A DNA stretch of 64,000 nt. Source: Ehretia macrophylla. Taxonomy: Eukaryota > Streptophyta > Magnoliopsida > Boraginales > Ehretiaceae. A program made the position numbers and the translations under genes. Shown here piece by piece: positions 1-11,516 of the stretch (its first letter is position 1; every line of letters starts with the position of its first letter). The notes under the pieces were generated by a model. The model did no database searches, was not told where the DNA came from, and worked only from the letters and a program-made list of their open reading frames with translations. The DNA lies in assembly GCA_037974665.1 (NCBI GenBank), contig CM075768.1, positions 10,717,001-10,781,000 on the forward strand, in the 5' to 3' direction.

Positions 1-182
1 TTTTTTCTTTTAGTATCATGAGAGTGTTGAAATTGTCATCACATGATCTCATGATTTGAGTCGTGGATACGTACCTCTTGCAAAATACAAGTCAAGACTG
101 CATACGATAGACCCAAAATGGGTACGACCCTTCCTTCCCCAAACCCCGCAAAGCTTCGTGCAGCGGGCTAAACTTTTTTAAC
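1..182 (+). repeat. tRNA-derived SINE (Au-like), old copy
   Basis: The stretch carries the recognisable body of the common dicot Au-type SINE: a degenerate B-box-like segment near 53-65, then the 'cctcttgcaaaa' block, the 'gactgcatacgatagaccc' block, 'acccttccttccccaaaccc' and a 'gcagcgggct' end followed by a short T run. The match is to the family pattern as I know it, not from a search. The copy is diverged, and its 5' end may lie outside the window. It sits in the first intron of the minus-strand gene at 305-487. Confidence 0.6.
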
Positions 183-304
183 ATCTCAACCCATAATTTA
201 TTACCATCTCACCCCATAATAACAATTTTGTGATTTAAAAAATAAAAGTAAAGTCTTTTTCATTTCTTTGTGAAAACATATTTGATAAGATGATTAACTA
301 GTAC

Positions 305-487
305 CTTGTCTTGAGCTTCGGCGGCGTCGATGCGGCGAGCGGCTTGAGCGGCTTCGATGGCTTGGCGCTGGCGAACGGCTTCTTGTTTGGCTCTCCTTTC
401 CTTGTCTAATTTCATCTTCGCCTTCTCTTTTCTTTCTCTCTGCTCTCTCTCCAGCTTCTCTCTCGCTCTTCTCAGCTCAAAATCCAT
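305..487 (-). CDS. UFD1-family / PRLI-interacting factor K-like protein, first coding exon (partial)
   Basis: This exon encodes 61 residues, MDFELRRAREKLEREQ to DAAEAQDK, followed directly by a GTAC donor at 304. The ATG at 485-487 is chosen because the codons upstream are only the CT/GA microsatellite read as Arg-Glu. The product is a highly charged, Lys/Arg/Glu-rich coiled coil. This N-terminus resembles plant UFD1-domain, TRAF-zinc-finger proteins known as PRLI-interacting factor K (Arabidopsis At4g15420), which are thought to act in ubiquitin-dependent degradation with CDC48. The UFD1 fold itself would lie to the left, outside the window, so the assignment rests on the N-terminal helix alone. 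Other charged coiled-coil proteins are possible. The intron holds an old SINE. Confidence 0.5.
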
Positions 488-492
488 CTCTC

Positions 493-527
<35 letters not shown>

Positions 528-541
528 TTGAATCTCTCTCT
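488..541. repeat. (CT)n microsatellite in 5'UTR
   Basis: A nearly uninterrupted CT run lies directly upstream of the minus-strand start codon at 485-487, so the transcript would read GA repeats. Pyrimidine/purine tracts of this kind are frequent in plant 5'UTRs. Confidence 0.8.
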
Positions 542-1092
542 AAACACTTCTTCTTCTCTCTCTATATTTATATATAGGTATCGATCGATCTATATGGGTA
601 TCTGAGATTGTTCAGAATTCAGATGTCGTGTTGGAAAAGGCAAGCAACTGAGGAGAGAGCCTATATATCAGATTTTTTTTTTCTTCATTTCTTGATTCGA
701 GAATGATCTGGGCCTTTCTATTATAGGCCGACTTTAACGACTTTTTGGGCCCATAATTGAACTGGGCTGGCCAGCCACAGCTCCACCTATACATTTCTCT
801 TCTATTTTCTTTTTCTCTTTTTTTTTTTTTTTTTTTGGTTTTGCTTATTTTGACAGAAGATGAAGAAAAATAATTCTAGGGAAATTCATTTTCATTGTAT
901 CTGGTTTATCAAAAGAATGTAAAAAAAAAAAAAAAGGAGAAACAAAGGAAGGATATTTATATGAATATAAAAAAAATAAAAAAATTCAATTCCTCTTGAC
1001 ATAGGTAAATATCATTTCTAGTGGGACAAGTTAGGGGTATGGCTTTAAAATGATTTCTTCTTTTATTTTTCAGTCGTTGCACTGTTGTTTAA
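542..1092. other. Upstream flank, no gene seen
   Basis: This holds the upstream region of the minus-strand gene and then AT-rich intergenic DNA with homopolymer runs (T at about 818-837, A at about 921-935). Short ORFs here have no family features. Confidence 0.5.
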
Positions 1093-1323
1093 TTACAAAC
1101 TTCAGTCCGAACAATTATTAGACTTGTTCGGGCGATTAGTGAACTTATTCCGACAGCTATTGAACTTGCTCGGACCGTTATTTGACCTGTCCGAGCATCT
1201 ATTCAACCTGTTTGAGCATTTATTCAACCTGTTTGAGCATTTATTCAACCTACTCAGGTGTCTATTTGACTTACTCAGGCATCTATTGGACCTTTTTGGA
1301 CGGCTAATGTATCTACCCAAACA
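1093..1323. repeat. 21-bp minisatellite, 11 units
   Basis: Eleven head-to-tail units of exactly 21 bp, consensus close to 'ttattcaacctgtttgagca', run without any length change; the first unit is the most diverged. Because 21 is a multiple of three, both strands stay open. The plus strand reads a Leu/Phe-rich heptad (LFNLFEH) and the minus strand reads NRLNKCS repeats. No start context, splice signals or flanking coding sequence support a protein, so I call this a tandem repeat. Confidence 0.85.
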
Positions 1324-1970
1324 ACTCAATAGGACCAAATTATAATATAAGAAACTTGTGGATTGATCGTTGAAAAACAATAATCGTTTTTAAGCCAATT
1401 CCAAACAAGTTGGTAGCAATAGTTACCTTTCTTTGATAAGTCCTAATATTAAATCTACAGGGAGGGTGCAATATATTTTACTTGTTTTTCAGCCAATTTA
1501 CTTGTATCAGAATACGTGACTAGGGGTTAGAATTTAAAGAAGGTAGAAAATAGTTTGAATTTAAACAAAAGTTTCCAAGTCAGAAAGCAATACTGAAGAA
1601 TAAATGTCTAATGTGATCGTGTTAACATAAAGATTTTAAGAAGTTTGACATGGAGACAAGAAAGCATTTAGCAATAGAATTATAAAACTAACAAGCCATG
1701 TAAAACCCTTGTAAAACTATAATTTTTTTATGGAAACATCAAATAAGTAACAAGTGGAGTGCCACAAAAAAGACTTCATCAATCCAACGTTGGATCGTAT
1801 GTATACTATAGACAATTACATACCACTAAGCAAAACAAACACAAACTGTAATCACCTCAATGACTACTTTACTCGACCACTCTCTGAACCAAGCCATATA
1901 AGTAGGCTAAGATATTACAATAGCTCACTTATTAGAGATTTTCAATTTACAAGAAAATATATACTTCTCA

Positions 1971-3712
1971 TTTTACCCGAGATGGGATAGACTTAAGCTC
2001 AATCATCTTTGCTTTGTTGATGATCTTCTCACTTTTTGTAAGGCTAAGTTAATTCTATTAAAGACATTGTCTTTGCCCTCAACTGTTCCATAGGCTCTCG
2101 GGATTGAGATTTAGTGTGGGTAAGAGTGAGATCTTTTTTGGTAGAGGTTCTGAAAGCCTTAGAAATAGGATTAAGAGCACCCTTGACTTCAGAGAAGGGA
2201 CTTTGCCAGTTAGATATCTTGGAGTTCCTCTGATTTCGGGAAGACTTAGGAATATTGACTGTCAAAGTCTCATTGATAAAATCACTAAAAGGATTAGTCA
2301 TTGGACTTTCAACTGGCTCACCTTTATTGTAGACTTCAACTTATTAAGTCTGTTCTTAATCACTTCTATCTTTTTTGGGCGTGTTCTTTATTGATTCCTA
2401 AATGTGTTCTTAGGACTATTTAAAGAAATTTTTTTGCTTTTCTTTGGAGAGATACTGGCCCAAAAGTTGCTTGGAAGAATGTTTGTAAGCCATTTGAGGA
2501 GGGTGGTCTTGGGATTCGAAAACTTGAGGATAGCAACAAAGTGGCATTTTTGAAGTTATTTTAGAGACTGTATTCCATGAAGAACACTATTTGGGGTTGT
2601 TAGATTTTGTCGAACTATATTAAAGATAAATGTATCTAGACTATGAAGATACCTAATGATGCTTATTGGTCTTGGAGAAAACTTTCAAATATGAGATCCA
2701 TTGCTCGTAATCTCATTTCTCATAGGATTGGAGATGGTAGAGATGCATAGCATTAGAGTCTTTTACCCTTACCTGGATAGTAGGGTCTCAGATCCCCTTC
2801 CTCCTCCTCCTCTTCCTCCTTCTCCTCCTTGGCTAATCTTAACCCTACTCATATTGACAATTTCTTAATTATTGATAGGAATGATGAATTCTGTTGGAAT
2901 GCGAACAATAGTGGTATCTTTATCTTCACCAACACTTGGAATCATATTAGGGTTAGAGGTCAACCTTATGCTTGGCATCACTTAATTTGGTTCACTCATA
3001 ACATTCCGAAACACAGCTTTATTTCTTGGCTGGCTAGTCTTGATAGGCTCACCACTCGTTATCGCCTTATAACTTGGGGGTCGGTTAACAAGGCTAATTG
3101 CATCTTTTATTATCTTAGTTGTGAAACTAGATATCATTTATTCTTTGATTGTAGTTTCACAAAGCAGGTCTGGAAAGTTGGGTTAAATTTGATAAAGATT
3201 GATCCGACGTTTTCTTCTTTTGATTCTATTATCATGTTTGGCCTTTCAATTGCAGGCAATAAGGATATTAAGAGTTATATGTTCCGACTCCTTTTCTGTG
3301 TTGCGATCTATCATATTTGGATTGAAAGGAATAGACGCATTTTTTGCCATCAAGCTTACACTGAAGAACAATTCTTGATAAGATTAGAGTGGACGTTTTG
3401 CAGGACCCAAGGACAAAATCAATTAGCTATCACAAACATTACACTAATAGAGTTCATTTAAATTTTACTTGATTGTGACTTTGTTTGTTGATCGTTGTTG
3501 GATTGTTGGTGATCATTCTATACATCTTCCCCCTGATGCCCTAGAATGGCCACTTCTTTGTGGTGTTGGTTTTGTTGTTGATTGCAATTTTGCATTTGCA
3601 TTTCTTGTTCGGGGTTAGACTTGTTTGTTTTCCTCCATGTTTCTTTGTAAAGACTTTATTCATTTCTTTTATGAAATTCAGTTATTTGCTTGCCTTGTAA
3701 AAAAAATATATT
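1971..3712 (+). mobile_element. 5'-truncated L1-type LINE, decayed
   Basis: A non-LTR retrotransposon fragment flanked by a perfect 13-bp TSD, 'tatatacttctca', at 1958-1970 and 3713-3725, with an A-run 3' end at about 3699-3708. It begins just before the reverse transcriptase palm motif (LCFVDDLLTFCK, around 2013-2050). It continues through the RT thumb (LRFSVGKSEIFFG, VRYLGVPLISGRL, ISHW; 2104-2320) and a KVAWKNVCKPFEEGGLGIRKLED block (about 2465-2530), and ends in a zf-RVT domain (2829-3461; motifs PKHSFISWLASLDRLTTRYRL and CETRYHLFFDC). There are several in-frame stops (for example at 2092 and 2563) and frame changes, so it is inactive. The endonuclease and ORF1 are absent, as expected of 5' truncation during target-primed reverse transcription. 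Confidence 0.88.
2829..3461 (+). pseudogene. LINE RT C-terminal zinc-binding (zf-RVT) region
   Basis: This is the longest open piece of the LINE, 210 residues. It carries the plant zf-RVT signature: WHHLIWFTHNIPKHSFISWL, then DRLTTRYRLITWG, a Cys cluster (C..YYLSCET..HLFFDC) and KQVWKVG. The later part (FRLLFCVAIYHIWIERNRRIF) matches the usual tail of plant L1 ORF2 proteins. It is part of the truncated element and not an independent gene. Confidence 0.8.
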
Positions 3713-3725
3713 TATATACTTCTCA

Positions 3726-4620
3726 AAATGATTAACATGAAAATTAAACTCAAAGGCTTCTTAAAAATTCAAATATTTAGCTCAATTTCAAATCCATTAA
3801 GTGGTACTTCGTTAAAGAACCTTTTTTTTTCTTCTTTCTAGGTGTGTTTTTTTTTTTGGTCGAATTTTTTTTCTAGGTGTTAAAGAACCTATTTTATTGT
3901 CTTCTCTCCCTCTAAATTCATTACCACATTTTTTACAAGTTTGTTTGTCTTGACTTTGATGATATCTTATATGGGTTAAAACAATTTTAGTCCTTGAGGT
4001 TTGTACTAAAGACCAAATTGGTTCCTGAGGTATGCAAAATGCCCAATTCAGTCCCTGCTGTTAGTTTTTTTATTAACGGTCAACCTATTGACCGTGTAAA
4101 ATGACGCTCATGCCCTTGTCTTTTAAATTTTTGCTAATGTGTTTAAAAAAAAAAAAAAAGGCATGATAGTCGTTGGGTTTTAGCCGTTAGAATATAGCGT
4201 CCATGAGATTGCTTTTTTTTTTTGGTTGGCCATGCATTACAGACATGGTAGGAAGAACAACGTAAAATAGTCGTTGAATTTTCAACGGCTATCATGCTTT
4301 TTTTTTGTTTAACAAATATGCAAATATATAATCTTTTTCTGACCAATTTGAAAGGCAACCTATATTCTTAAAGCCTTGATTTAGGTGTAGGAAGGAAATT
4401 AAGATGCATCTCGTACTTTATAGGCAAGTAAGCTAGCCTTCTTTGTGCAAGATTTCTTATATGTACGTACCTTAAGAGCATTATGGGTCTATACTTAATT
4501 TTCTCTCTCTATCATATACCTATTATTTGTTATATTGTAGTAAGCCAAAAGAATTAGCCCTTTGCTGCTTGTAGCTTAACTTGAGGCTTCAGCCAGAACA
4601 ATTTGCACATATGAGCTACA
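3726..4620. other. Intergenic, with a possible Mutator-like repeat end
   Basis: At about 3975-4105 there is a stretch of the 'tttagtccttgaggtttg...accaaattggttcctgagg' kind seen at the ends of many plant DNA elements; no partner end was found. A second small inverted repeat (about 4161-4190 against 4274-4303, 'gcatgatagtcgttgggttt' and its complement) follows. No coding sequence. Confidence 0.35.
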
Positions 4621-4622
4621 AT

Positions 4623-4656
4623 GTTCTGTTACGAAAACAAGAGCACGTAACAGAAC
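4623..4656. repeat. Short perfect inverted repeat
   Basis: Perfect 11-bp arms 'gttctgttacg' and 'cgtaacagaac' with a 12-base loop. No function is evident. Confidence 0.5.
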
Positions 4657-4719
4657 GAAACAAAAAACAATGCATTCATTTCCTCAATGAGGAATAACAT
4701 GTATTTTCTCTCAAAACAT

Positions 4720-4889
4720 TGTTATATATTACTCTATTTTCATCACCCAAATACCACCTTTTACTTGAATGTTTAGTTGGCATGATAAAATAACAAATTT
4801 TTTAATTTCTTTATCTTATTTGAGTATGCCAACTAAACATACACATAGGAAGTGATATTTAGGTGATAAAAATAAGATGGTATTTAACA
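4720..4889. mobile_element. Fold-back MITE
   Basis: About 170 bp with imperfect inverted arms. The left arm holds 'ttttcatcacccaaatacca' and 'tgtttagttggcat'; the right arm holds the complements 'tatttaggtgataaaaa' and 'atgccaactaaaca'. The ends are approximate and I could not define a TSD, so the superfamily is open. Confidence 0.6.
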
Positions 4890-5204
4890 TTTCTCTTTCT
4901 CTCACGTTAATCTTATTCACATCAAAATGACTAATTATGGCGAGGTGGATTATTAATGCACTAATGAGTGTCATGGCTAAGATTTTCTCGTAGTCATTGC
5001 AAATATGTGATTTGGGACATGAATTGCTTCACGATCATCACCTTTTCTAATCGTTTGTGACCTAGGTGCATTTTCCTTTTCTCGTATTTTTCTTGAAACA
5101 AGTGGAGCCCTAAATGAAGGTAATATTTACATAACCAAAAGGATAGAGATGATAAACAAATCGATGACATTTCACAAGTGATATTATGGAAGAGAAAATT
5201 AGCT

Positions 5205-5340
5205 TACTAATTAGTGACGGCTTGGTGACGAGTGTTTTTGTCCCTCACTTTACAGTCACTGTTCCATCACAAAATTGGCATCAACATTTTCCTTCACTAT
5301 GTTGTCGCCATATCTGCCACCTCCAGTTTTTTTTGTAGTG
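5205..5340. mobile_element. CACTA (En/Spm) terminus, remnant
   Basis: The stretch ends in 'ttttttttgtagtg', the complement of a CACTA terminus (CACTACAAAAAAA), and contains subterminal GTGACGG/GTCACT motifs ('ttagtgacggcttggtgacg', 'acagtcactg') in both orientations, as in CACTA subterminal regions. No matching left end or transposase is present, so this is an isolated terminus or a small deletion derivative. Confidence 0.45.
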
Positions 5341-6790
5341 TAAAATTTTTTAGAGATCCAACCTTCATTAGTTATTCACTTCGATTAGAGCCTTAATTAT
5401 TGACACCGTTTTGTTTTTAACATTTACTTTTTATACATCTTTACTATATGTTTTTGAAAAGTCTTTAAATTTCAAGCCAAAGATAACTTGTACACTGAAC
5501 AAACTGATGGGCAAGCAGTGATTTAATAAAAATTGAGCAATTGAATATACCATACGTATTTTCCTTCCCAATATATTGTTATACTTTTAGATAATGTGGG
5601 TGGGGAAATTGAAGACTTATTGTATGCCTAATTAACCGGGAGAAAAGTACAGTTGATTTACTAAATTGTAAAAGTCATACATATATTAATTCCACTAAAT
5701 AAACTATAAAGCATTTTAATATAGTTCCCTTGGTGATATGTCTTATTCTTCCATGAGGCCATGGGTTTTATAGTGTTTCCAAATTGAAGGATATATTTTC
5801 AAGAGAAATATTCTGTCGAATCATGGAGTACTTCCAAATTGAAGGATATACTTTCAAGAGAAATAAATAAGAATAAAAAATAAAAATAAAAATAAATAAA
5901 CCTATCTTCTTTCCCGCCCTCCAACAACACGAAGATCGTCATCCCACCCCCTAACCCCCACCCAGCACTCCCCACCCCCCAAACCCCCAAGACTATAAAA
6001 GTCTTTTCGCATTTTTCGTTACTTATATAGACAGAAATTTGACGGTAGGGAGGTCCTATGCATTTTTAAGGGGGTCTGGTGAGAATTTTTGGACCACAAG
6101 AGAGTCATGTGCATTTACGACTAATCACATAGGGGTCCTGTGCAATTCACCTTTTTTCTTTTATTGGAATATTAGATTTTAGCAATATAATTTTCGTATC
6201 CAAGCACCATTTCTTAAAAATCTTAGGGAGTCAAGTGCTACACAATTGAGCTCAAAACATCCAAATAAAACTTATTATTTATTTATTTTCGTCATCTACT
6301 TAATTCTATATGAATATTATTAAGTAACCTTAGTTTTAAGGTTTTAAAATGGGTGACGATGAGTTCTTAGATAGTTTTAATATATTGAAATGGGTAACGG
6401 CGAGTTTTGAACCCACGACTTCTTGATTCTTAGACTCTAATACTATGTTAAGTGGCCATCTTATCTAAAAATTCAAGTTGTTAAAGAGGAGTTTAACAAA
6501 TATATATACTTAGTAAACTTATGGATGAAAGCCTAATATAAAAGGGTTTTAAAGTCACCCCACGTACCTAATCTTGGGATACCATGTATCATTTTTACAA
6601 ACCTGAAAAGTTCGAAAAAAGTAAACTTACGAATGAAAGGCTAGTACAAAAAGGCTTTTAAAGTCACCACACCTAATTTTAGGATACTTTGTGTTATTTT
6701 TTCCAAACCTAAAAAGTGCGGATGACGTTTAGCTACTATTGAATTGACAGTTTTGAATAGAAGAAGTACCTTACATTGACTTTGTTTTCA
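5341..6790. other. Intergenic, no gene seen
   Basis: AT-rich DNA. A roughly 33-bp segment ('ccaaattgaaggatatattt...') is repeated at about 5779 and 5832, and a C-rich run lies at about 5930-5990. A pair of about 60-bp similar blocks ('aaagtcacc.cacctaatttt.ggata') occurs at about 6550 and 6660. I see no coding potential. Confidence 0.4.
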
Positions 6791-6796
6791 TAAATT

Positions 6797-8415
6797 TAAA
6801 AGAGCATTTGGTTTACAGATTAATTTTTTTTTAAAAAATAAAATAACATATATGAAAATATTCTCAAAAATGTTATTTCAGAAAATATGATTAAAATTAT
6901 TTAATAATTTAAAAATATTCTTAGAAATATTTTGTTAAATTCTTAAAAATGTTATTTTGTTTTTTTTGATTTATACTCAATATTCTTAGGAATTTTGAAT
7001 AATTTTTCAACAATATTCCTAACTCAAAAAAAATAAAAATATCATGAAAATTGTATAAATAACAATACATTTTGTATATTTTTGCTAATATGCGAGCAAT
7101 AAAATATTTAATATATTTATACAAGTAAAATAAATTTATTTTTATATTTGTAAATTTTAACTTTACACTTCAAAACTATAAATTTGAACTTATTATTTAA
7201 AAAAAATTAAAAATATAAAATTTAAATTTTATTTATTTTTATTTTTATTTTTATTTTTAAATTTGAAATTTAATTTAAAATTTTAAAATTTATAATTTAG
7301 TATTAAAAAATATTTTAATGATAAATTATAAATTATAAATTTTTAGTTTAACTTAAAAATTAATAATTTTTATTTATTTCATTTTATTTTTATTTTTATT
7401 TTATTTTATTTTTTTCTAATTTTTTTATTTACTATTATTTTATTTATTTGTATTAATTTTTTTATTTTTATTTTATTCCATCTTATTTTAAACTTATTTT
7501 ATTTTATTTTCCTTTTATTTATTATTGGGTAAATACCCAATTTGGTCCCTTATCTTTGAAGTTTGTGTCATTTTAGTCTATATCTTTCAAAATGTACATT
7601 TTTAGTCATGCATCTTTACTATTTGCCTCAACTTAGTCTTTATCTTTTAAAATGTACTCTTTTAGTCATATATTTTTACTATTTGTCCCAACTTAATTCT
7701 TACATTTCAAAATAATTGAGGACTAACATGGACCATAATGACAAAGATAATGACTAAGTTGAAACAAATAATAAAGATGCAGGACTAAAATGTTATATTT
7801 TGAAAGATAAGGACTAAGATGAGACAAATAGTAAGATACATGACTAAAATAATATATTTTGAAAGATAAATATTAAAATGACACAAACCCTAAAAATAAG
7901 AGACCAAATTGAGTATTTACTCTTTATTATTTTATATCTCATTATTATTATTTTATTATTTATTTTATTTTATCTTATTTTTATTTTATTTTATTAAGTT
8001 GTTCCAAAGATTCCTCCAACCACTGGGTGCCCTTCCCCTTTAATTTTTTTTTTCTACCATTCGACTAGATCTTCATCATTGTATTAAATTTTTATTTTCA
8101 AGCCTCGAGAAACTTTTAAGGAAAAAGTCCTTAATTAAATTTTTTTATTTTATTTTCTATTTTCTATTTAATTTTATTATTTTATTTTTATCTTTTTATT
8201 TTGAATTTTTATTTTATTTATTTTTATTTTATATTTTTTTAAGATGAGTATATGTGTCTTTTACTTTTTTAAAACATTCTCACAACTTGAGAATGTGAGA
8301 TTATTATTCTCTCACATAGGAATAAAAATTTAACAAATCATAGGAATATTGTATTCCTAGAAATGTAATATTTATAATAATATTTTTTTATTTTGTGAAC
8401 CAAATATGTGAATAT
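6797..8415 (+). mobile_element. AT-rich TIR element, copy A (holds a nested MITE)
   Basis: The left 230 bp (about 6797-7030, 'gcatttggtttacagatta' inward) is clearly homologous, in opposite orientation, to 11290-11516. A shorter match to the same terminal sequence in inverted form lies at about 8330-8415 ('gtgaaccaaatatg'), suggesting the right end of this copy. Between them is extremely AT-rich (TTTTA)n-like sequence interrupted by the 396-bp Mutator-type MITE at 7527. The 'TTTGGTTTA' terminal style suggests PIF/Harbinger or hAT. The boundaries are approximate. Confidence 0.45.
7527..7922. mobile_element. Mutator-type MITE with 9-bp TSD
   Basis: A 396-bp element with long terminal inverted repeats: left 'gggtaaatacccaatttggt', right end complement 'gagtaaatactcaatttggt'; the similarity runs inward for roughly 150 bp. 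It is flanked by a perfect 9-bp duplication 'tttattatt' at 7518-7526 and 7923-7931, the TSD length of Mutator-like elements. The surrounding AT-rich sequence makes a chance 9-bp match less unlikely than usual, but its position exactly at both TIR ends supports it. Confidence 0.8.
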
Positions 8416-9490
8416 TATATTTTAAAATTTATATTTCTGAGAATTTTGTAAAATTTCGCGAACCCACCGTCCAATGAGACGCAAGATATTGACTATATAT
8501 TTCGGCCAAGCAAAGTTGGTTATACGAGGCCTTCTAAGCTTGACCATATATACACGAATTTATTTGCAAAACAATAATTTTTGTCATCTGATTGTGACAT
8601 ATATCGCTTTTAGTGAAGCCCACACTCTTTTAGCAGGGCCCACTTCCCATCCATGCAAATGTTTCTTGACTATCTATAGGTGGTTACACTACTATAACTT
8701 TTTATTTTTTATTTTTAAGGAAGATCTAGTTGAAATATTAGGATCCTCTCCTAAGTAATTTATTTTTTCTAATGTTATAACTTTATATCTCAATTATTTA
8801 TTTGATTTTTAAATTACAAAATGAATGAAAAGTATTTTTGATGGGTGAACTGAATAGTTAAATTGTAAAACACCAATAGAAATTTAATATAATCAGATAC
8901 AATGACAGGAATAACTTAAAAAGTTACTCAATAATAATTTTTGTGATATTTCACCCTTCTTATCTTATTTTAAAGGTACTACACTACTACAACTTGAATA
9001 GAGTTTTTCTTAAAAAAAAAAAAAAATCGGAATGGCTAATTAACCCTTCTCTATTCTTTAAGAACGTAATTAAGTGCTTAAGATTGACTTTTACATAACG
9101 TATGAAGTTTTAGAATTGATGATTGAACCATGGCAACTCTTGGGCGTGATCATGTGAAGAAAACACCCTCTGCTTCGCATGTGTCATTTGCTGATTTCTT
9201 GTCTGTATTATGAAGTAGATATAGAGGAGAAAATCCTATGTACGTATAACTGCTATTTAAGTAATTTCCATGTGGCTTTTAAATAAACTAACCCCTATTG
9301 TTTTATTTAATTTAATGGGTCTGGCCTATTCTTCACTTTGCACAAGATGGGTTAAACACCATTTTCTGACAGATACGAGAAAAGGATAATTTCCCTTTCT
9401 AGTGGTTAAATCTAGCCTAAGCCTCTATTTTCTTCACTTTTTTCACCATAATTGAATGTGTAACGAAAGAAAGGGGGCAATGGATATTGT
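8416..9490. other. Intergenic, no gene seen
   Basis: AT-rich sequence with short unsupported ORFs, such as one at 8474-8758 that shows no domain, signal or exon structure. Nothing identifiable. Confidence 0.4.
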
Positions 9491-9494
9491 GCCC

Positions 9495-9705
9495 TGATAC
9501 AAATTTATCTTCATTCTGTTGTGTTCAGCACAAATATCGTACTCGGTGATGATGTTGTCATTGTCGATCAAGAACTTGATGAAATCTTCTAACCCGGTAG
9601 AGCATCTTCAAACTTCTCTTATTTAACTTGTCCGATAACTCGGGGTATGGCTTTCTTGGATTTCGATGACCAAGTGCTCCAGCTTTCGTCGACGTAATGA
9701 GCACC
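9495..9705 (-). pseudogene. Unrecognised coding-like fragment
   Basis: The minus strand reads like eroded protein-coding sequence. Around 9500-9590 it gives EDFIKFLIDNDNIITEYD followed by ICAEHNRMKINLYQG, and around 9610-9690 a basic stretch KSKKAIPRVIGQVK; a frame change and a stop lie between them. Local base composition is much less AT-rich than the neighbours. I do not recognise the family. It may be a captured or retroposed gene fragment between the two AT-rich element copies at 6.8-8.4 kb and 10.9-11.5 kb. Confidence 0.3.
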
Positions 9706-10076
9706 TTCTCAATTAATGACCTCTCCATCCCTACTTTTGTCCAACTGCATTATGCCTTCAGTTATTTTAGGAAAGTATATCACTCTTACTGATTTTTTAT
9801 GGCTTTTGGTTTTGGAGTTGCCTCAAGAGCGAGAGTGTGTAAGGATAAGTATGGCTCAATCTTATTTGTCTTTTGTTGAGAATGGTCTGCTGACTCTCAT
9901 TCATTGATGAGGCATTAGTGGTCTTAGCTTTGACTTGATAGTAAGAAGAGTCTAAAGATCGATCATCTAAGTCTTTTGGATTAGCACGAGTTACTAGTAA
10001 CCTACCTAAAAAGTAAATAAATCGTGGAACTTCAAGACCGAAGTTTTGGTTGCAGATCCAAGGCAAACCTTTTATG

Positions 10077-10078
<2 letters not shown>

Positions 10079-10114
<36 letters not shown>
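10079..10114. repeat. (TC)n microsatellite
   Basis: An uninterrupted dinucleotide run of about 36 bp. Confidence 0.85.
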
Positions 10115-10119
<5 letters not shown>

Positions 10120-11020
10120 TAATAAGATAAGGTGAAAAATAAGTCAGCAGTTTAGGCTTCTTTAAATCTCAATCATTTTCATTTCAAAAATTTAAACACT
10201 TTTTTCAAACTTTATAATTTATTAGATCAAATATGACAACAAGATTTAAAATGATCAAATCTGATAACTTTTAATTCACATCATCTTAAAAATGAAAGAT
10301 TTAAAATATAGAAAGGATAGAAATACATAACAACTCAACTATTTCTCGAGAAGAAATATGTTTTTATAATCTTGCTATACCCTTGAAGTATTTCGTTACG
10401 TTACTTACAATTTATCTGATCCCTATTTGATATCAAACATGTTCAAGAGGATGCTTGACTCCATCTACACTGTTTACTCAAGTTGACAACAAAAAGAAAA
10501 AATAATAATGAATCGCTATGTATTCATAGCTATGTCTTAACCTTCTCATGGACAACAACATACTTGGTTGGCTGTTGAGAATGTAATACAAAAATAGTCT
10601 TCCTTTCACACCAATTTTTTCCATCTCAATTACCTGAATCATTTCCTTCGGTCAAAGAAAAGAAAAAACGTTGACATAAGGGGGCAACCGTCATTTACCA
10701 TCGATCATGCTGTCGTAGAGCATGGTACACTTTTTTCCTTTTTTTTTAAAAAAAAAATTGTGGATGAGCATATTATTTGGAGATTAATATAAAGAACCTT
10801 CATGATATTTTTCCAAATCACATTAATATAAAAGTGACAGTGTGACACCACTAATGGAGCAAAACATGCTAAGTAGCGGTGCGCAACAAACTCGCCAATC
10901 CATCCAAACTATCTAACTCAACCCAAAATAACCCATTTTTAGCAGTTTCTTAAAAATTTAGTTGGTTATAGTTTAAATTTTTATAAGAACCAACTATATG
11001 ATTTGGTTTATGATTTTGAC
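10115..11020. other. Intergenic, no gene seen
   Basis: AT-rich single-copy-looking DNA. No ORF with recognisable features on either strand. Confidence 0.4.
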
Positions 11021-11029
11021 TATCAAAAC

Positions 11030-11516
11030 TATAAAATAAATAATAAAATAAAATAAAATAAAAGTAAAAAATTAAAATATTTAGAATAAATAAAATAAAA
11101 TAAAATAAATAAAATATATTATTTTTTAAGTTAAACTGACATTTTTTAATTTAAATAAAAAATTAAATAACATAAAATAAAATAAATTAAATTAATAAAA
11201 ATAAAATAAAAATAAAATAAAATATTTAGAAAATAATAAAATAAAAATAAAAATAAATTAAATTAAATTAAAATTATTAGTTTTTTTTTTTTAGTTAGGG
11301 GTATTGTTGAAAAATTGCTCAAAATTCTTAGGAATATTGAGTCTAACCAAATATAACAAAAAAATATTCCTAGTAATTTGACAAAATATTCTTAAGAATA
11401 TTTTTAACATACCAAATAGTTTTAATTACATTCCTGAAAATAACATTCTTAGGAATATCATTTTCAAGAATATTATTTTCAAAAATAAAAAATCAATCTA
11501 TAAACCAAACACCCCC
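11030..11516 (-). mobile_element. AT-rich TIR element, copy B
   Basis: Its right end (11516 inward, complement 'gggggtgtttggtttatag') matches the left end of copy A at 6797 over about 230 bp, in inverse orientation, and is followed inward by the same kind of (TTTTA)n-like low-complexity sequence. Both outer ends abut 'taa'. The left limit is uncertain. It could be a separate truncated copy or the far end of one large element starting at 6797. Confidence 0.45.

Noticed and set aside
1085-1380. Leucine-heptad or Cys-rich protein gene
   Set aside because: The frame is kept open by a 21-bp repeat, with no splice sites, homologue or coding flank visible.
8474-8758. 94-codon ORF
   Set aside because: AT-rich spacer, no domain, no leader or splice context.
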